Source of the DNA: Gammaproteobacteria bacterium
Lineage (GTDB): Bacteria; Pseudomonadota; Gammaproteobacteria; Steroidobacterales; Woeseiaceae
DNA: 64,000 bases
NCBI GenBank assembly: GCA_029862045.1
Contig: JAOTYE010000006.1
Location: forward strand, 1-64,000
Direction: 5' to 3'
A program made the translations under genes and the position numbers. Positions 11,034 to 21,315 of the stretch are shown in pieces; the stretch's first letter is position 1; every line of letters starts with the position of its first letter. The notes under the pieces are model-generated. The model saw only the letters and a list, made by a program, of their open reading frames with translations, had not been told where the DNA came from and did not search any database.

Positions 11034-11591
11034 CTATTTGATCAGCGCGGTAGCGAGGCCCTCAAGCCTTGCCCGCAGCGATCCATCAATAACGACATCG
11101 CCGGCTTTGATCACTGCACCGCCGATGAGGTTCTCGTCAATTTCTGTCGCGATATTCACGTCGCGGCCCAGTCGTGCACGAAGCGCCTTCGAGATTGTGT
11201 CCTGCTGTTTTTTGCTAATTGCGCTCGCCGAGGTCACCGTGACGTCAACAACATTTTCAATCTCGGACTTGAGCGCCTCGAAATGTGCCGAAACCTCGGG
11301 CAAAACGGCGACACGCCGATATTCGAGCAGCAACTTCAGGAAATTCGTGCCTTTCTTATCCTGCCCCGCAAGCGTCTTGGCACCTGCTTTGGCGAACAGC
11401 CCGGTCAGGAATTCGAGGCGTTGCGCATTGCTGAACTCCGGGTCCCCCAGATACGCAACCACCTGACCATCCGCAAGTAGCTGTGCGGCGACATCCAGCG
11501 CTTTGGACCAGGTCGCAAGGTCTCCGGACTCGTTCGCGAGCTCGAAAACAGCTTGCGCGTACGGCCGGGCGATTGTGTTGTTATCAGCCAT
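11034..11591 (-). CDS. atpH: F1F0 ATP synthase subunit delta
   Basis: Peripheral-stalk subunit of 185 aa that ties the b dimer to the top of F1. The N-terminal helical domain ([12 protein letters not shown]) and the C-terminal [10 protein letters not shown] segment fit the OSCP/delta family. It starts 19 bp after atpF. Confidence 0.95.
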   Translation of the reverse strand: MADNNTIARPYAQAVFELANESGDLATWSKALDVAAQLLADGQVVAYLGDPEFSNAQRLEFLTGLFAKAGAKTLAGQDKKGTNFLKLLLEYRRVAVLPEVSAHFEALKSEIENVVDVTVTSASAISKKQQDTISKALRARLGRDVNIATEIDENLIGGAVIKAGDVVIDGSLRARLEGLATALIK

Positions 11592-11610
11592 TTTCCCGGG
11601 TCATCGTCTG

Positions 11611-12081
11611 CTAGAGTTCTTGCGCAAGCTTGCCGAGGATGTCCTCGTGCTGCTTGCCATCGATTTCGCGCTGCAGGATTTTCTCGGCGCTCGCGATCGC
11701 GATCGCAGACACCTGGCCACGCAAGTCCTCACGAGCACGATTGGCCTCCTGCTCGATCTCCGCCTTGGCCGCAGTCAGTTGCCGGTCACGTTCTGTGACG
11801 CCGTCAGCTTTGCCTTCGGCAACGATTTCATTGGCCCTCGAATGCGCCTGGTCGAGGATGCCCGTCGCCTGCTTGCGCGCGTCGTTGACGATTTCATCAG
11901 CTTGAGCTTGCGCCTCTTCGAGGCGCTGCTCGCCCCTCTCCGCAGCGGCGAGGCCGTGGGCGATCGTCTCCTGACGCTCTTCGATGGCGCTCAGCAGCGG
12001 CGGCCAGATGAACTTCATGCAGAGCCAGACGAACACGATCATCGCGATCGTCTGGCCGATGAGAGTTAGATTAATATCCAC
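11611..12081 (-). CDS. atpF: F1F0 ATP synthase subunit b
   Basis: Peripheral-stalk subunit of 156 aa, as in E. coli. One N-terminal membrane helix ([20 protein letters not shown]) is followed by KFIWPPL and then a long Ala/Glu/Arg-rich coiled coil that dimerises and holds F1 through delta. It starts 62 bp after atpE. Confidence 0.97.
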   Translation of the reverse strand: MDINLTLIGQTIAMIVFVWLCMKFIWPPLLSAIEERQETIAHGLAAAERGEQRLEEAQAQADEIVNDARKQATGILDQAHSRANEIVAEGKADGVTERDRQLTAAKAEIEQEANRAREDLRGQVSAIAIASAEKILQREIDGKQHEDILGKLAQEL

Positions 12082-12143
12082 CTGCAGATACTCCTGACGT
12101 GTATCTCATAAGACCTGCCGCCACATTGGCGGCCGGATATTTC

Positions 12144-12434
<291 letters not shown>

Positions 12435-12478
12435 CTAGATAGGATCAAGTCCAGCTTGTTGAATTAAATCGATATAAA

Positions 12479-13760
<1,282 letters not shown>

Positions 13761-13829
13761 CGGGCTAACCGGCGGCTTGTGGCGCTTGTCTTTACGGTGG
13801 TTCCAGGCGGGCCTGTAAACAGCTCGCGC

Positions 13830-13858
13830 ATTATAGTGTCAGCCCCCTGGCATGGCAA
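13830..13858 (-). promoter_or_regulatory. Sigma70 promoter of the atp operon
   Basis: On the minus strand, TTGCCA (13858-13853) and a perfect TATAAT (13835-13830) are separated by exactly 17 bp, about 70 bp upstream of the atpI start. It is among the best sigma70 matches I found in the window and faces the operon. Transcription should start near 13823. Confidence 0.8.
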
Positions 13859-13947
13859 CAGAATCGGCGCCCGATTATGGGCCCGTCGGGGCCTTTTGCC
13901 CTGTTTTTCCCGGTGTTTTTGGTGTTTTTCGTCCGGGCTCCTGCCAC

Positions 13948-14958
13948 CTAGGTCTCGCGGGCAATCAACTCCGTCTTGATTACACCCGAGCTTGGGGTTT
14001 CGCCGTCGAGAATCCGCATCAGTTTGGCGACGAGGACGCGACCCGCCTGATGGATGTCCTGCCTGATCGTCGTCAGCGGTGGCGTGAAGTAGGCGGCCGA
14101 CGCAATGTCATTGTAGCCCACAACCGATACGTCTCCTGGCACGTCCATTCCGGCATCGCGAAACGCACTGATGAAAGCCATTGCACCCGTGTCGCTGAAA
14201 GCGAATACACCGTCCGGTCGAAGTTCGGTGACATCGAGGTAGCGATTCGCCGCCTCATAAGCCGCCTCGTAGGAGAAGTTGTGCAGCTCAATGCTATCGA
14301 TTTTGACATCGTGGTGACGCTCGTCGGCGGCGCTGCATAGCCCCGAAAAACGCAGCCCGATTTCCCGAAATGACCTATCACCAACGAATACGATGCGCTG
14401 GCACCCTTTATCCAGCAGGTAGTCGCCGGCCAGTCTTCCGCCGAGGTGATTGTCGCTGCCGACGACGCAGTAGGGTGCGCTCTCTGCGCCCGCTCCCCAT
14501 ACGACGAGCGGCGCGCCCGTGGCCGCGAATTCGTTGAGCATTTCTTCGCGATGTCCCTGGCCAAGAATGATGAATCCGTCGGAACCCCTGGACCAGAGAA
14601 TTTTCTGGAACGCGTCCGTGTCATTGTGATTCGGCGCGCACAACAGCAGATCCTGATTCCTGTCGCCGAGCGCCTCGGATACGCCGGCCAGCAAGTCGAA
14701 CATGAATGGATCGGAAATGTGGCCCTGCTGGTGTGACCTGAAGTCCAGCGATACAGCAATCGTGTTGGTGCGCTTGCGCCGTAATTTCTGCGCATTGCGG
14801 TTGACGGCGTAGCCCTGCTCGTGTGCAACCGACAGCACCCGATTCTTAGTGTCCTCCTTGACGAGCGGGCTACCGCTGAGCGCCCGTGACACGGTCGGCT
14901 TGGAGACCTTCGCGAGTCTCGCGATATCATCCATTGTGACGGCGCGCCTGTCGGTCAT
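13948..14958 (-). CDS. LacI-family transcriptional regulator, likely trehalose repressor
   Basis: Protein of 336 aa. The N-terminal helix-turn-helix reads VTMDDIARLAKVSKPTVSRALSG (about residues 7-29), followed by the hinge helix (NAQKLRRKRTNT) and a periplasmic-binding-protein-like sugar domain (GVFAFSDTGAMAF, DVSVVGYNDI). It is divergent from the TonB receptor, MFS and trehalase genes; two palindromic operators lie in the shared promoter region. The inferred role is repression of trehalose uptake and use with an inducer derived from the sugar, plus autoregulation. The ATG has AGGGAAT upstream. Confidence 0.88.
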   Translation of the reverse strand: MTDRRAVTMDDIARLAKVSKPTVSRALSGSPLVKEDTKNRVLSVAHEQGYAVNRNAQKLRRKRTNTIAVSLDFRSHQQGHISDPFMFDLLAGVSEALGDRNQDLLLCAPNHNDTDAFQKILWSRGSDGFIILGQGHREEMLNEFAATGAPLVVWGAGAESAPYCVVGSDNHLGGRLAGDYLLDKGCQRIVFVGDRSFREIGLRFSGLCSAADERHHDVKIDSIELHNFSYEAAYEAANRYLDVTELRPDGVFAFSDTGAMAFISAFRDAGMDVPGDVSVVGYNDIASAAYFTPPLTTIRQDIHQAGRVLVAKLMRILDGETPSSGVIKTELIARET

Positions 14959-15004
14959 CCCGATTCCCTGTCTTGCTGCATGTAAGTGTTTAAATTTCTT
15001 ACGA

Positions 15005-15033
15005 ATAATACTTGTTTCTGAAACGCATTACAA
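15005..15033 (-). promoter_or_regulatory. Promoter of the LacI-type regulator gene
   Basis: On the minus strand, TTGTAA (15033-15028) and TATTAT (15010-15005) are separated by 17 bp. The first operator (15019-15032) covers the spacer and most of the -35 element, which predicts autorepression. Confidence 0.6.
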
Positions 15034-15053
15034 AATGTTTGAAATGCATTTCA
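15019..15053. promoter_or_regulatory. Pair of LacI-type operators
   Basis: A perfect 14-bp palindrome TGAAATGCATTTCA lies at 15040-15053, and a 12/14 copy TGAAACGCATTACA at 15019-15032. Their centres are 21 bp apart, two helical turns, so two dimers would sit on the same face. Symmetric AT-edged palindromes of this size are what LacI-family proteins bind. Operator 1 covers the regulator promoter and operator 2 the likely -35 of the receptor operon. Confidence 0.75.
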
Positions 15054-15067
15054 TTTAGGTGTAGGTT
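15039..15067 (+). promoter_or_regulatory. Probable promoter of the trehalose operon
   Basis: TTGAAA (15039-15044) is followed after 17 bp by TAGGTT (15062-15067), a weak -10. The -35 lies inside the perfect operator, so repressor binding would block polymerase. About 150 nt of untranslated leader would precede the receptor start. Confidence 0.35.
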
Positions 15068-15220
15068 TTTGCTCACAGCAGGGAGTTTTCGGGGGGAGAT
15101 GTCTGACTGTAATACGGCCGCTCGTCTGGCTGTTCGATCGTCTCTGTCTCGTCCCGGCCACGGGTCACCTTGTGGCGCTTCCCGTCCATGTAATGACTTC
15201 GAGCTGACAGGGGTGTGAAC

Positions 15221-17566
15221 ATGACTATCAAGACCTTCAATGCAAACCACTTTTCACTCGGCGCAGCGCTGGCCATCGTGCTCGCGATAGGTCCCGGCGC
15301 GGCACTCTATGCGCAGGAAGCCGTTGAAGATGAGTACATCGAAGAGATCATCACTACCGGTACGGCGGGTGGTGCCGAGGTTCGCAAATTTGACGCAAGC
15401 TTCGCGATCACGACGATGAACGACCAGGATATCAACAAATTCTCGCCGAAAAGCACAGCGGACCTACTAAAGCTCGTGCCCGGCGTTTGGGCTGAAAGCT
15501 CAGGCGGCGTCTCCGGTGCAAATGTGTTCGTCCGGGGCTTTCCGGGCGGCGGTGATGCACCGTTCTACTCGCTTCAGGTAAACGGCGCACCTATATTTCC
15601 ACCGCCTACACTGTCCTTCCTGGAAAATACGACGCTGTTTCGCATTGACGAGACCGTGGAACGGGTTGAGGCGCTCCGCGGTGGACCCAACCCGGTCTTC
15701 TCCAACGGTCAGCCCGGCCTGACGACCAACTTCATACTCCGCGAAGGCGGCCCGGACACCGAAGGCATGGTCAAGTACACGACATCGGATTATGACTTGA
15801 GGCGCTTCGATGCCTACATGAGTGGCGAACTGGCAGAAGAATTTTATTACATGGTCGGCGGCTATATCAGCAGTTCACCGGGCATCCGCGATTCCGGTTT
15901 CAATTCGGACGAGGGGAATCAGATTACGGTCAACCTGACCAAGGACTTCGACAACGGCTCGTTTAATGTCTTCCACCGGCAGACAGATGACAGCGGTACG
16001 TGGTATCTGCCCGTTGCGCTCAATGTTCCCGGTGTCGACGCCGAGTACAATCAGATCGGCTCTTTCAACCGGCAGCGCAGAATCCTGTTTGCCAATGACT
16101 CCGGCGATCCTGCATTTCCCGATCCGTCGGCGAAGACCGTTGATCTGGGAGATGGTCGCGGGTGGGACGGCTCGATGTCCGGTGGCTCGGTGACTTTCGA
16201 GATTGCCGACGACTGGGAGCTGACCGATCGATTCGGTTACACGTCCGGCGCTGCCGATACCCTGGGCCTGGTCCCTAACGGCGGTGCTGTGCAGATCAGT
16301 GCGCTGTTGGCAGATCCGGCCGTTGATCCTGATGCCGTCGTAATTGGCGTACCGACCATGGAAAACCCCACTGGTATAAGCGGATCCGTCACGGGTCGTC
16401 CAATTTCGGATTCCGAATACATCCAGCAATTCGGTGCCTGGGAGGTTCGAAAGGACATCGAATCGTTTACGAACGATATGAGCGTCGCGTGGCAGCAGGA
16501 TTGGGGCAACGTGACTTTCGGCTTCTATACGGCCAATGCGTCGACCGACGAGTTCTGGTCGCTCGGCAATCACAAATACGAAGTCGTACAGGTCGGTGGC
16601 GAGGTCGTTACCGGGATCGAATGTAACGATGACTCGACGATCGATAGCTGCGCCTGGAATTACGATATCGACGCGCGGGGTGACGCCACGACGACGGCAC
16701 TGTACGCGGCGACAACCTTCGATATCAATGATCGGCTCACGGTCGATGTCGGTGTCCGTTCCGAAAATCACGAAGTCGAATACTCGGTCGACGAAGGCCT
16801 CGACGGCGTGGTCACCAAAGCAGTGTCCTATGACGAGTCCGAGATTTCATGGACGGCGGCGGTGAACTATCTGTTCAACGACACGATGAGCGGTTTCGCC
16901 CGTATCAACAGCGGCAGCAAGATGCCGTATTTCGATGACTTCCGGGACAACTGGGATCAGTACAACAGCGGCAACGACCTGATCAATGAGGTGGAACAGT
17001 ACGAGTTCGGGTTCAAGTGGGTCACGGACAACCTTAGTTTGTATGCGACCGGCTTCTACACCGAAGTCGACCCGAGCTTCTTCGTCGCCCTGGCTGGCGC
17101 CGGTGCCGTGATCCAGACGCAGGAAGCGACCGGCGTCGAGATCGATGCCATCTGGGTCAACGATGCGGGCTTCCAGCTCTCCCTGAATACGACGATCCAG
17201 GATTCCGAGATCAAGAGCGGCCCGAATGACGGCAACGAGACGGCGCGTCAACCCGGCTGGCAGCTGCGGCTGACGCCGAGTTACGAGTTCGAAACCGGCA
17301 ATATCATGGGCAGCGTGTACGGCACGATCAGTGCCGTCGACGATCGCTGGGGCGATCCGGATAACGTCAACAAGCTCGATGGCTACGAGAAGATCGATCT
17401 CGGCGTCATTCTGCGAATCAATGAGGCATTCGTTGTCCAGCTGTCAGTCGACAACATCACGGACGAGGACGCGTTGACTGAGAGCGACCCGCGCACCCTC
17501 ACGGCGCCGAATGGTCGCTTCATCATGCCGCAAACATTCAAGTTCTCGGTAGGCTACGAGTTCTGA
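15221..17566 (+). CDS. TonB-dependent outer-membrane receptor, likely trehalose uptake
   Basis: Product of 781 aa. A Sec signal peptide ends near ALYAQE, followed by a TonB-box-like EEIITTG, a plug domain (DLLKLVPGVWAESSGG, VNGAPIF, VERVEALRGGPNP) and a 22-strand-type barrel ending in FKFSVGYEF, with the terminal Phe needed for BAM assembly. TonB receptors import siderophores, cobalamin or sugars; here the permease, trehalase and LacI regulator point to trehalose or a related disaccharide. I choose ATG 15221, with AGGGG seven bases upstream, over the in-frame GTG at 15215. Confidence 0.9.
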   Translation: MTIKTFNANHFSLGAALAIVLAIGPGAALYAQEAVEDEYIEEIITTGTAGGAEVRKFDASFAITTMNDQDINKFSPKSTADLLKLVPGVWAESSGGVSGANVFVRGFPGGGDAPFYSLQVNGAPIFPPPTLSFLENTTLFRIDETVERVEALRGGPNPVFSNGQPGLTTNFILREGGPDTEGMVKYTTSDYDLRRFDAYMSGELAEEFYYMVGGYISSSPGIRDSGFNSDEGNQITVNLTKDFDNGSFNVFHRQTDDSGTWYLPVALNVPGVDAEYNQIGSFNRQRRILFANDSGDPAFPDPSAKTVDLGDGRGWDGSMSGGSVTFEIADDWELTDRFGYTSGAADTLGLVPNGGAVQISALLADPAVDPDAVVIGVPTMENPTGISGSVTGRPISDSEYIQQFGAWEVRKDIESFTNDMSVAWQQDWGNVTFGFYTANASTDEFWSLGNHKYEVVQVGGEVVTGIECNDDSTIDSCAWNYDIDARGDATTTALYAATTFDINDRLTVDVGVRSENHEVEYSVDEGLDGVVTKAVSYDESEISWTAAVNYLFNDTMSGFARINSGSKMPYFDDFRDNWDQYNSGNDLINEVEQYEFGFKWVTDNLSLYATGFYTEVDPSFFVALAGAGAVIQTQEATGVEIDAIWVNDAGFQLSLNTTIQDSEIKSGPNDGNETARQPGWQLRLTPSYEFETGNIMGSVYGTISAVDDRWGDPDNVNKLDGYEKIDLGVILRINEAFVVQLSVDNITDEDALTESDPRTLTAPNGRFIMPQTFKFSVGYEF

Positions 17567-17594
17567 TCGCCCCGGCCACCCAGTAAACCGGCGT

Positions 17595-17623
17595 GGGCCG
17601 GGCAGACAAAGTCTGCCCGGCCC
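17595..17623 (+). other. Strong intercistronic stem-loop
   Basis: A perfect 13-bp inverted repeat (GGGCCGGGCAGAC, loop AAA, complement) lies between the receptor and permease genes. No T-run follows, so it is not a typical intrinsic terminator. By analogy with the malE-malF intercistronic repeats it may protect the upstream receptor mRNA or dampen downstream expression. Confidence 0.75.
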
Positions 17624-17651
17624 TGCAGCGCCACTCTCACAGGACCGGACA

Positions 17652-18887
17652 ATGCGTCATTGGCCAATCAAGGTCTCGCTGTTCATCAATTATTTCGTGT
17701 TCGCGATTCTGTTGAACAGCGTCGGCACCGTGATCCTGCAGGTGCAGAATAGTTATGGCGTGACCGAATCGTCGGCCGCGACACTCGAGGCGTTTAAAGA
17801 TCTGTCGATCGCTTTAACGTCATTCCTGATAGCGTCGTTCATTGTCCGGGTCGGTTACAAACGCACGATGCTGGCCTCGCTGGCATTCATCGGCATTGTT
17901 TGTCTCGCGATGCCGCAGCTACCGGCGTTCTGGATGACCAAGCTGATGTTCGCGGCAACGGGCGTCGGCTTTGCCCTGGTTAAAGTGTCCTGCTACGCGA
18001 CGCTCGGCCTTGTCACCAAAGACAGCAAAGAACACGTCAGCATCATGAATTTTCTTGAGTCGTTTTTCATGGTTGGCGTGCTATCCGGCTATTTCATCTT
18101 TGGTGCATTTGTTGACGATTCCGACCCAGCATCCACAAGCTGGTTAACCGTGTATTACGTGCTGGCCGTGCTGTCTTTTCTTGCGTTCGCGCTGTTGCTG
18201 TTCGCGAAGCTCGACGAGTCCGCCGCCAGGGAATCGACGCCCAAGCCGCTGCTGCAGGAATTCGTTGACATGATCGCGCTCTGCATCAAACCGCTTGTCC
18301 TGATATTTGTCATCAGCGCATTCCTGTATGTCCTTATCGAACAAAGCATCATGTCGTGGTTGCCCACGTTCAACAGCCGCATTCTCAATCTCTCGACGTC
18401 ATTGAGCATCCAGATGGCCAGCATTCTCGCGGCTGCAACCGCGCTGGGCCGATTTACCGCGGGAATCGTTTTGCAGAAGTTCGATTGGTACCGGGTGCTG
18501 ACGATCGGGCTGCTACTCGCAGCCGCGCTCGTGCTGATCGCATTACCAATGGCTCGTTCGGTATCAGTCACGCAGGTTACCAGCCTGGCCGCGGCGCCTC
18601 TGGCCGCGTTCGTCTTTCCGCTGATCGGTTTTTGTATCGCTCCGATTTACCCGGCTATCAACTCGGTCATACTCTCCGCGCTGCCGACGCATCAGCACGG
18701 ATCCATGGCCGGGCTAATCGTCGTGTTCTCGGCGCTCGGGGGAACCTCCGGGTCAATCATCACGGGCTACCTGTTTGAAATAGTCGGCGGCCAAACCGCG
18801 TTCTATTTCTCGCTAATACCGATAGCCGTCATCCTGTTCACCCTCTACCTCTTCAAACGCAAGGCCGAAGAACTGGGGCACGCGTAG
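17652..18887 (+). CDS. MFS permease, likely trehalose/sugar importer
   Basis: Inner-membrane protein of 411 aa with 12 predicted helices. RVGYKRTM in the loop after helix 2 is an MFS motif A-like segment. The style resembles the fucose/glucose (FHS) branch. Starting 85 bp after the receptor and ending 10 bp before trehalase, it should carry intact trehalose from periplasm to cytoplasm. AGGA precedes the ATG. The substrate is inferred from context. Confidence 0.85.
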   Translation: MRHWPIKVSLFINYFVFAILLNSVGTVILQVQNSYGVTESSAATLEAFKDLSIALTSFLIASFIVRVGYKRTMLASLAFIGIVCLAMPQLPAFWMTKLMFAATGVGFALVKVSCYATLGLVTKDSKEHVSIMNFLESFFMVGVLSGYFIFGAFVDDSDPASTSWLTVYYVLAVLSFLAFALLLFAKLDESAARESTPKPLLQEFVDMIALCIKPLVLIFVISAFLYVLIEQSIMSWLPTFNSRILNLSTSLSIQMASILAAATALGRFTAGIVLQKFDWYRVLTIGLLLAAALVLIALPMARSVSVTQVTSLAAAPLAAFVFPLIGFCIAPIYPAINSVILSALPTHQHGSMAGLIVVFSALGGTSGSIITGYLFEIVGGQTAFYFSLIPIAVILFTLYLFKRKAEELGHA

Positions 18888-18897
18888 CAGCCAGAAG

Positions 18898-20406
18898 ATG
18901 CGGAAATTTAAGGGACCAGACGAGATTTACGGAAGCCTGTTCGAGCTCGTACAGAGCCAACAGTTATTCCCGGACTCGAAGACGTTCGTTGACGCTACAC
19001 CCAGGTCTGATGCGGCTACGATTCTGACGGCCTTCACAAGCCTCGATGAGGACAGCCCGGATGAGATCAGGTCCTTCGTCTGCGAGCATTTTTCGCTGCC
19101 CTCTGACGACGCCGCCGCGGTTGAACTGACCATGATTCCGCCGGTTCGCGATCGCATCGAACAATTGTGGGATGTCTTGTCGCGCGCAGCCGATCAGGTG
19201 GATCCCAACTCGTCACTGATCGAATTGCCAAGACCCTACATTGTGCCCGGCGGACGGTTTCGTGAAATCTATTACTGGGACAGCTATTTCACGATGCTGG
19301 GCCTCGCCGAATCCGGGCGCCTTGATGTGATTGAGAACATGGTCGAGAATTTCGCCTACCTGATCGACCAGATCGGCTTCATTCCCAACGGCAACCGCAC
19401 TTACTTTTGTACCCGATCGCAGCCGCCTTTCTTCGTGCTAATGGTCGAGCTGTTGGCCCAGGTGCGTGCCGATGAATCCATTTGGCGTAAATACCTGCCG
19501 CAGCTTCAAAGCGAGTACGATTTTTGGATGCGCGGCGCAGAGTCAGTACCCGATGCTGGCGGCGCCTCCCGTCGCGTCGTCAGGGTTGGTGACGGCTATC
19601 TCAATCGCTACTGGGATGATAGCGACAAACCGCGCCAGGAGAGTTACGCCGAAGACCTCGAGCACGCGGCGACATCCGGCCGGGACGAGCGCGAGTACTA
19701 TCGAAACATTCGCGCCGCCTGCGAGTCGGGCTGGGATTTTTCTACGCGGTGGCTCGACGATACGGAGTGCCTCGAGTCGATTCGCACAACGACAATACTG
19801 CCCGTCGACCTGAATGCCCTGATGTACCGGCTGGAGACCCGACTTGCCGCGTGTTACGAGGCGTGCGACACCGGCCTGGCCGAGCTATTCGTCGACAGGG
19901 CTGCATATCGCAAGGAGCAGCTGCAAACACTGTTCTTTGATGAGGACGCAGCGTTCTTCGCAGATCTCGACTATCCGGGCTTGCGACCGACTGGTGTGCT
20001 GTCGCTTGCCGCAGCCTTTCCGTTGTTCCTGGAAATCGCCTTACCCGAGCAGGCGCAGCATGTAATGACGAAGCTCCAGGGCGAGTTCCTCGCACCAGGC
20101 GGCTGGTTGACTGCGCTTCGTTCCAGTGGGCAACAGTGGGACCGGCCAAACGGCTGGGCGCCATTGCAGTGGGTCGTTTTCGAGGGTTTATGTAACTACG
20201 GTTACGTTGCCGACGCCGAGCTTGGCGGTACGCGATGGGCTAACAACAACATCGAAACCTACAATCGCTCCGGCAAGTTATTCGAGAAGTATGACGTCGA
20301 ACACACTGCGGCACCGGCGACAGGTGGCGAGTACGAGGTGCAGGATGGTTTTGGCTGGACGAATGGCGTATTGCTCAAGCTGATGAATCAGCTGAACATC
20401 GAATAA
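18898..20406 (+). CDS. treF: Cytoplasmic trehalase (GH37)
   Basis: Hydrolyses alpha,alpha-trehalose to two glucose units. The 502-aa product shows both trehalase signatures: PGGRFREIYYWDSYF (about 117-131) and QQWDRPNGWAPLQW. The catalytic acid matches Asp280 in ESGWDFSTRW and the base Glu478 in GGEYEVQDGFGWTNG, by analogy with E. coli Tre37A. No signal peptide is visible, so it acts in the cytoplasm like TreF rather than TreA. It ends 7 bp before the convergent parB. Confidence 0.94.
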   Translation: MRKFKGPDEIYGSLFELVQSQQLFPDSKTFVDATPRSDAATILTAFTSLDEDSPDEIRSFVCEHFSLPSDDAAAVELTMIPPVRDRIEQLWDVLSRAADQVDPNSSLIELPRPYIVPGGRFREIYYWDSYFTMLGLAESGRLDVIENMVENFAYLIDQIGFIPNGNRTYFCTRSQPPFFVLMVELLAQVRADESIWRKYLPQLQSEYDFWMRGAESVPDAGGASRRVVRVGDGYLNRYWDDSDKPRQESYAEDLEHAATSGRDEREYYRNIRAACESGWDFSTRWLDDTECLESIRTTTILPVDLNALMYRLETRLAACYEACDTGLAELFVDRAAYRKEQLQTLFFDEDAAFFADLDYPGLRPTGVLSLAAAFPLFLEIALPEQAQHVMTKLQGEFLAPGGWLTALRSSGQQWDRPNGWAPLQWVVFEGLCNYGYVADAELGGTRWANNNIETYNRSGKLFEKYDVEHTAAPATGGEYEVQDGFGWTNGVLLKLMNQLNIE

Positions 20407-20413
20407 GAATTAA

Positions 20414-21304
20414 TTATTTGATGTGTTTGAGGATGCCGTCGAGCTCGTCGAGACTGTTGTAACTGATCACGACCTTGCCGGAGCCTTTCTTCGTGTGATT
20501 GACTTGTACTTTGGCGCCGAGCTTTTCTGACACCTCGATTTCCAGCCGCCGAATATCCGCGTCGCCTGTCGCCGCAGGCTTCGTGGCCGTCTTCGCGCCG
20601 GCGGTCTCGAGCATCCGCTTGACGAGCCGCTCGGTCTCGCGCACAGACAGGCCTTTCCTGACGACTTGCCTTGCCGCATCGTACTGTTGTACGGCGTTAC
20701 TGATAGCAAGCAGCGCACGGGCATGGCCCATCTCGAGCTGCCGCGATTCGAGCATGGTCTTCACTTTCTCGGAGAGCTCCTGCAAACGAAGCAGGTTGCT
20801 AACCGCTGCGCGCGACCGTCCGACAGCCTCCGCCGCCTCGGCATGGGTCAGATCAAACTCGCGTATCAGCCGGTCCAGTGCGCGCGCTTCCTCGAGCGGA
20901 TTCAGGTTCTCGCGCTGAATGTTCTCGATCAGCGACATCGCGATCGCGGCGTCATCGGCGATGTCCTTGACGACGGCCGGGATTTCATCGAGCCCGGCCA
21001 TCTGTGCCGCGCGCCAGCGGCGCTCGCCCGCGACGATTTCGTAGTGCTGTACGCCGTCGAAGTGCCCGAGTGGCCGCGCAACAATGGGTTGTACGATGCC
21101 CTGCGCACGAATCGAGCTCGCGAGGTCCTCGAGTGTGTCCTGGCGAATATCGATGCGTGGTTGATACTGGCCGCGCTGCAACAGATCGACCGGTATCTGC
21201 CGCAAGCCGCCGTCATGCGCTCCGCCTGTAATGGCGGTGGTCTCGGCAACCGGCTTGCTGAGTAGTGCATCGAGGCCGCGACCCAGTCTTTTCTTTGCTG
21301 TCAT
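20414..21304 (-). CDS. parB: Chromosome-partitioning protein ParB
   Basis: CTP-dependent clamp that loads at parS sites near oriC and works with ParA. The 296-aa product starts MTAKKRLGRGLDALLSK, with the N-terminal ParA-interacting segment. The ParB/Srx motifs follow (YEIVAGERRWRAAQMAGL, SLIENIQRENLNPLEEA), then the parS-binding helix-turn-helix (LTHAEAAEAVGRSRAAVSNLLRL) and a C-terminal dimer domain. ATG 21304 has AGGA at nine bases; an in-frame GTG at 21310 is possible. Two parS-like sites lie in recF. Confidence 0.95.
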   Translation of the reverse strand: MTAKKRLGRGLDALLSKPVAETTAITGGAHDGGLRQIPVDLLQRGQYQPRIDIRQDTLEDLASSIRAQGIVQPIVARPLGHFDGVQHYEIVAGERRWRAAQMAGLDEIPAVVKDIADDAAIAMSLIENIQRENLNPLEEARALDRLIREFDLTHAEAAEAVGRSRAAVSNLLRLQELSEKVKTMLESRQLEMGHARALLAISNAVQQYDAARQVVRKGLSVRETERLVKRMLETAGAKTATKPAATGDADIRRLEIEVSEKLGAKVQVNHTKKGSGKVVISYNSLDELDGILKHIK

Positions 21305-21315
21305 TCCCACATTTC

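Noticed and set aside
13870..13935. Possible terminator with a GGCCC/GGGCC stem and TTTT
   Set aside because: The stem and T-run read on the plus strand, where no gene ends; in the minus direction used by the regulator gene there is no T-run.
15875..16771. 298-codon minus-strand frame
   Set aside because: It lies opposite the TonB receptor gene, whose protein is clearly real; the antisense product has no recognisable features.
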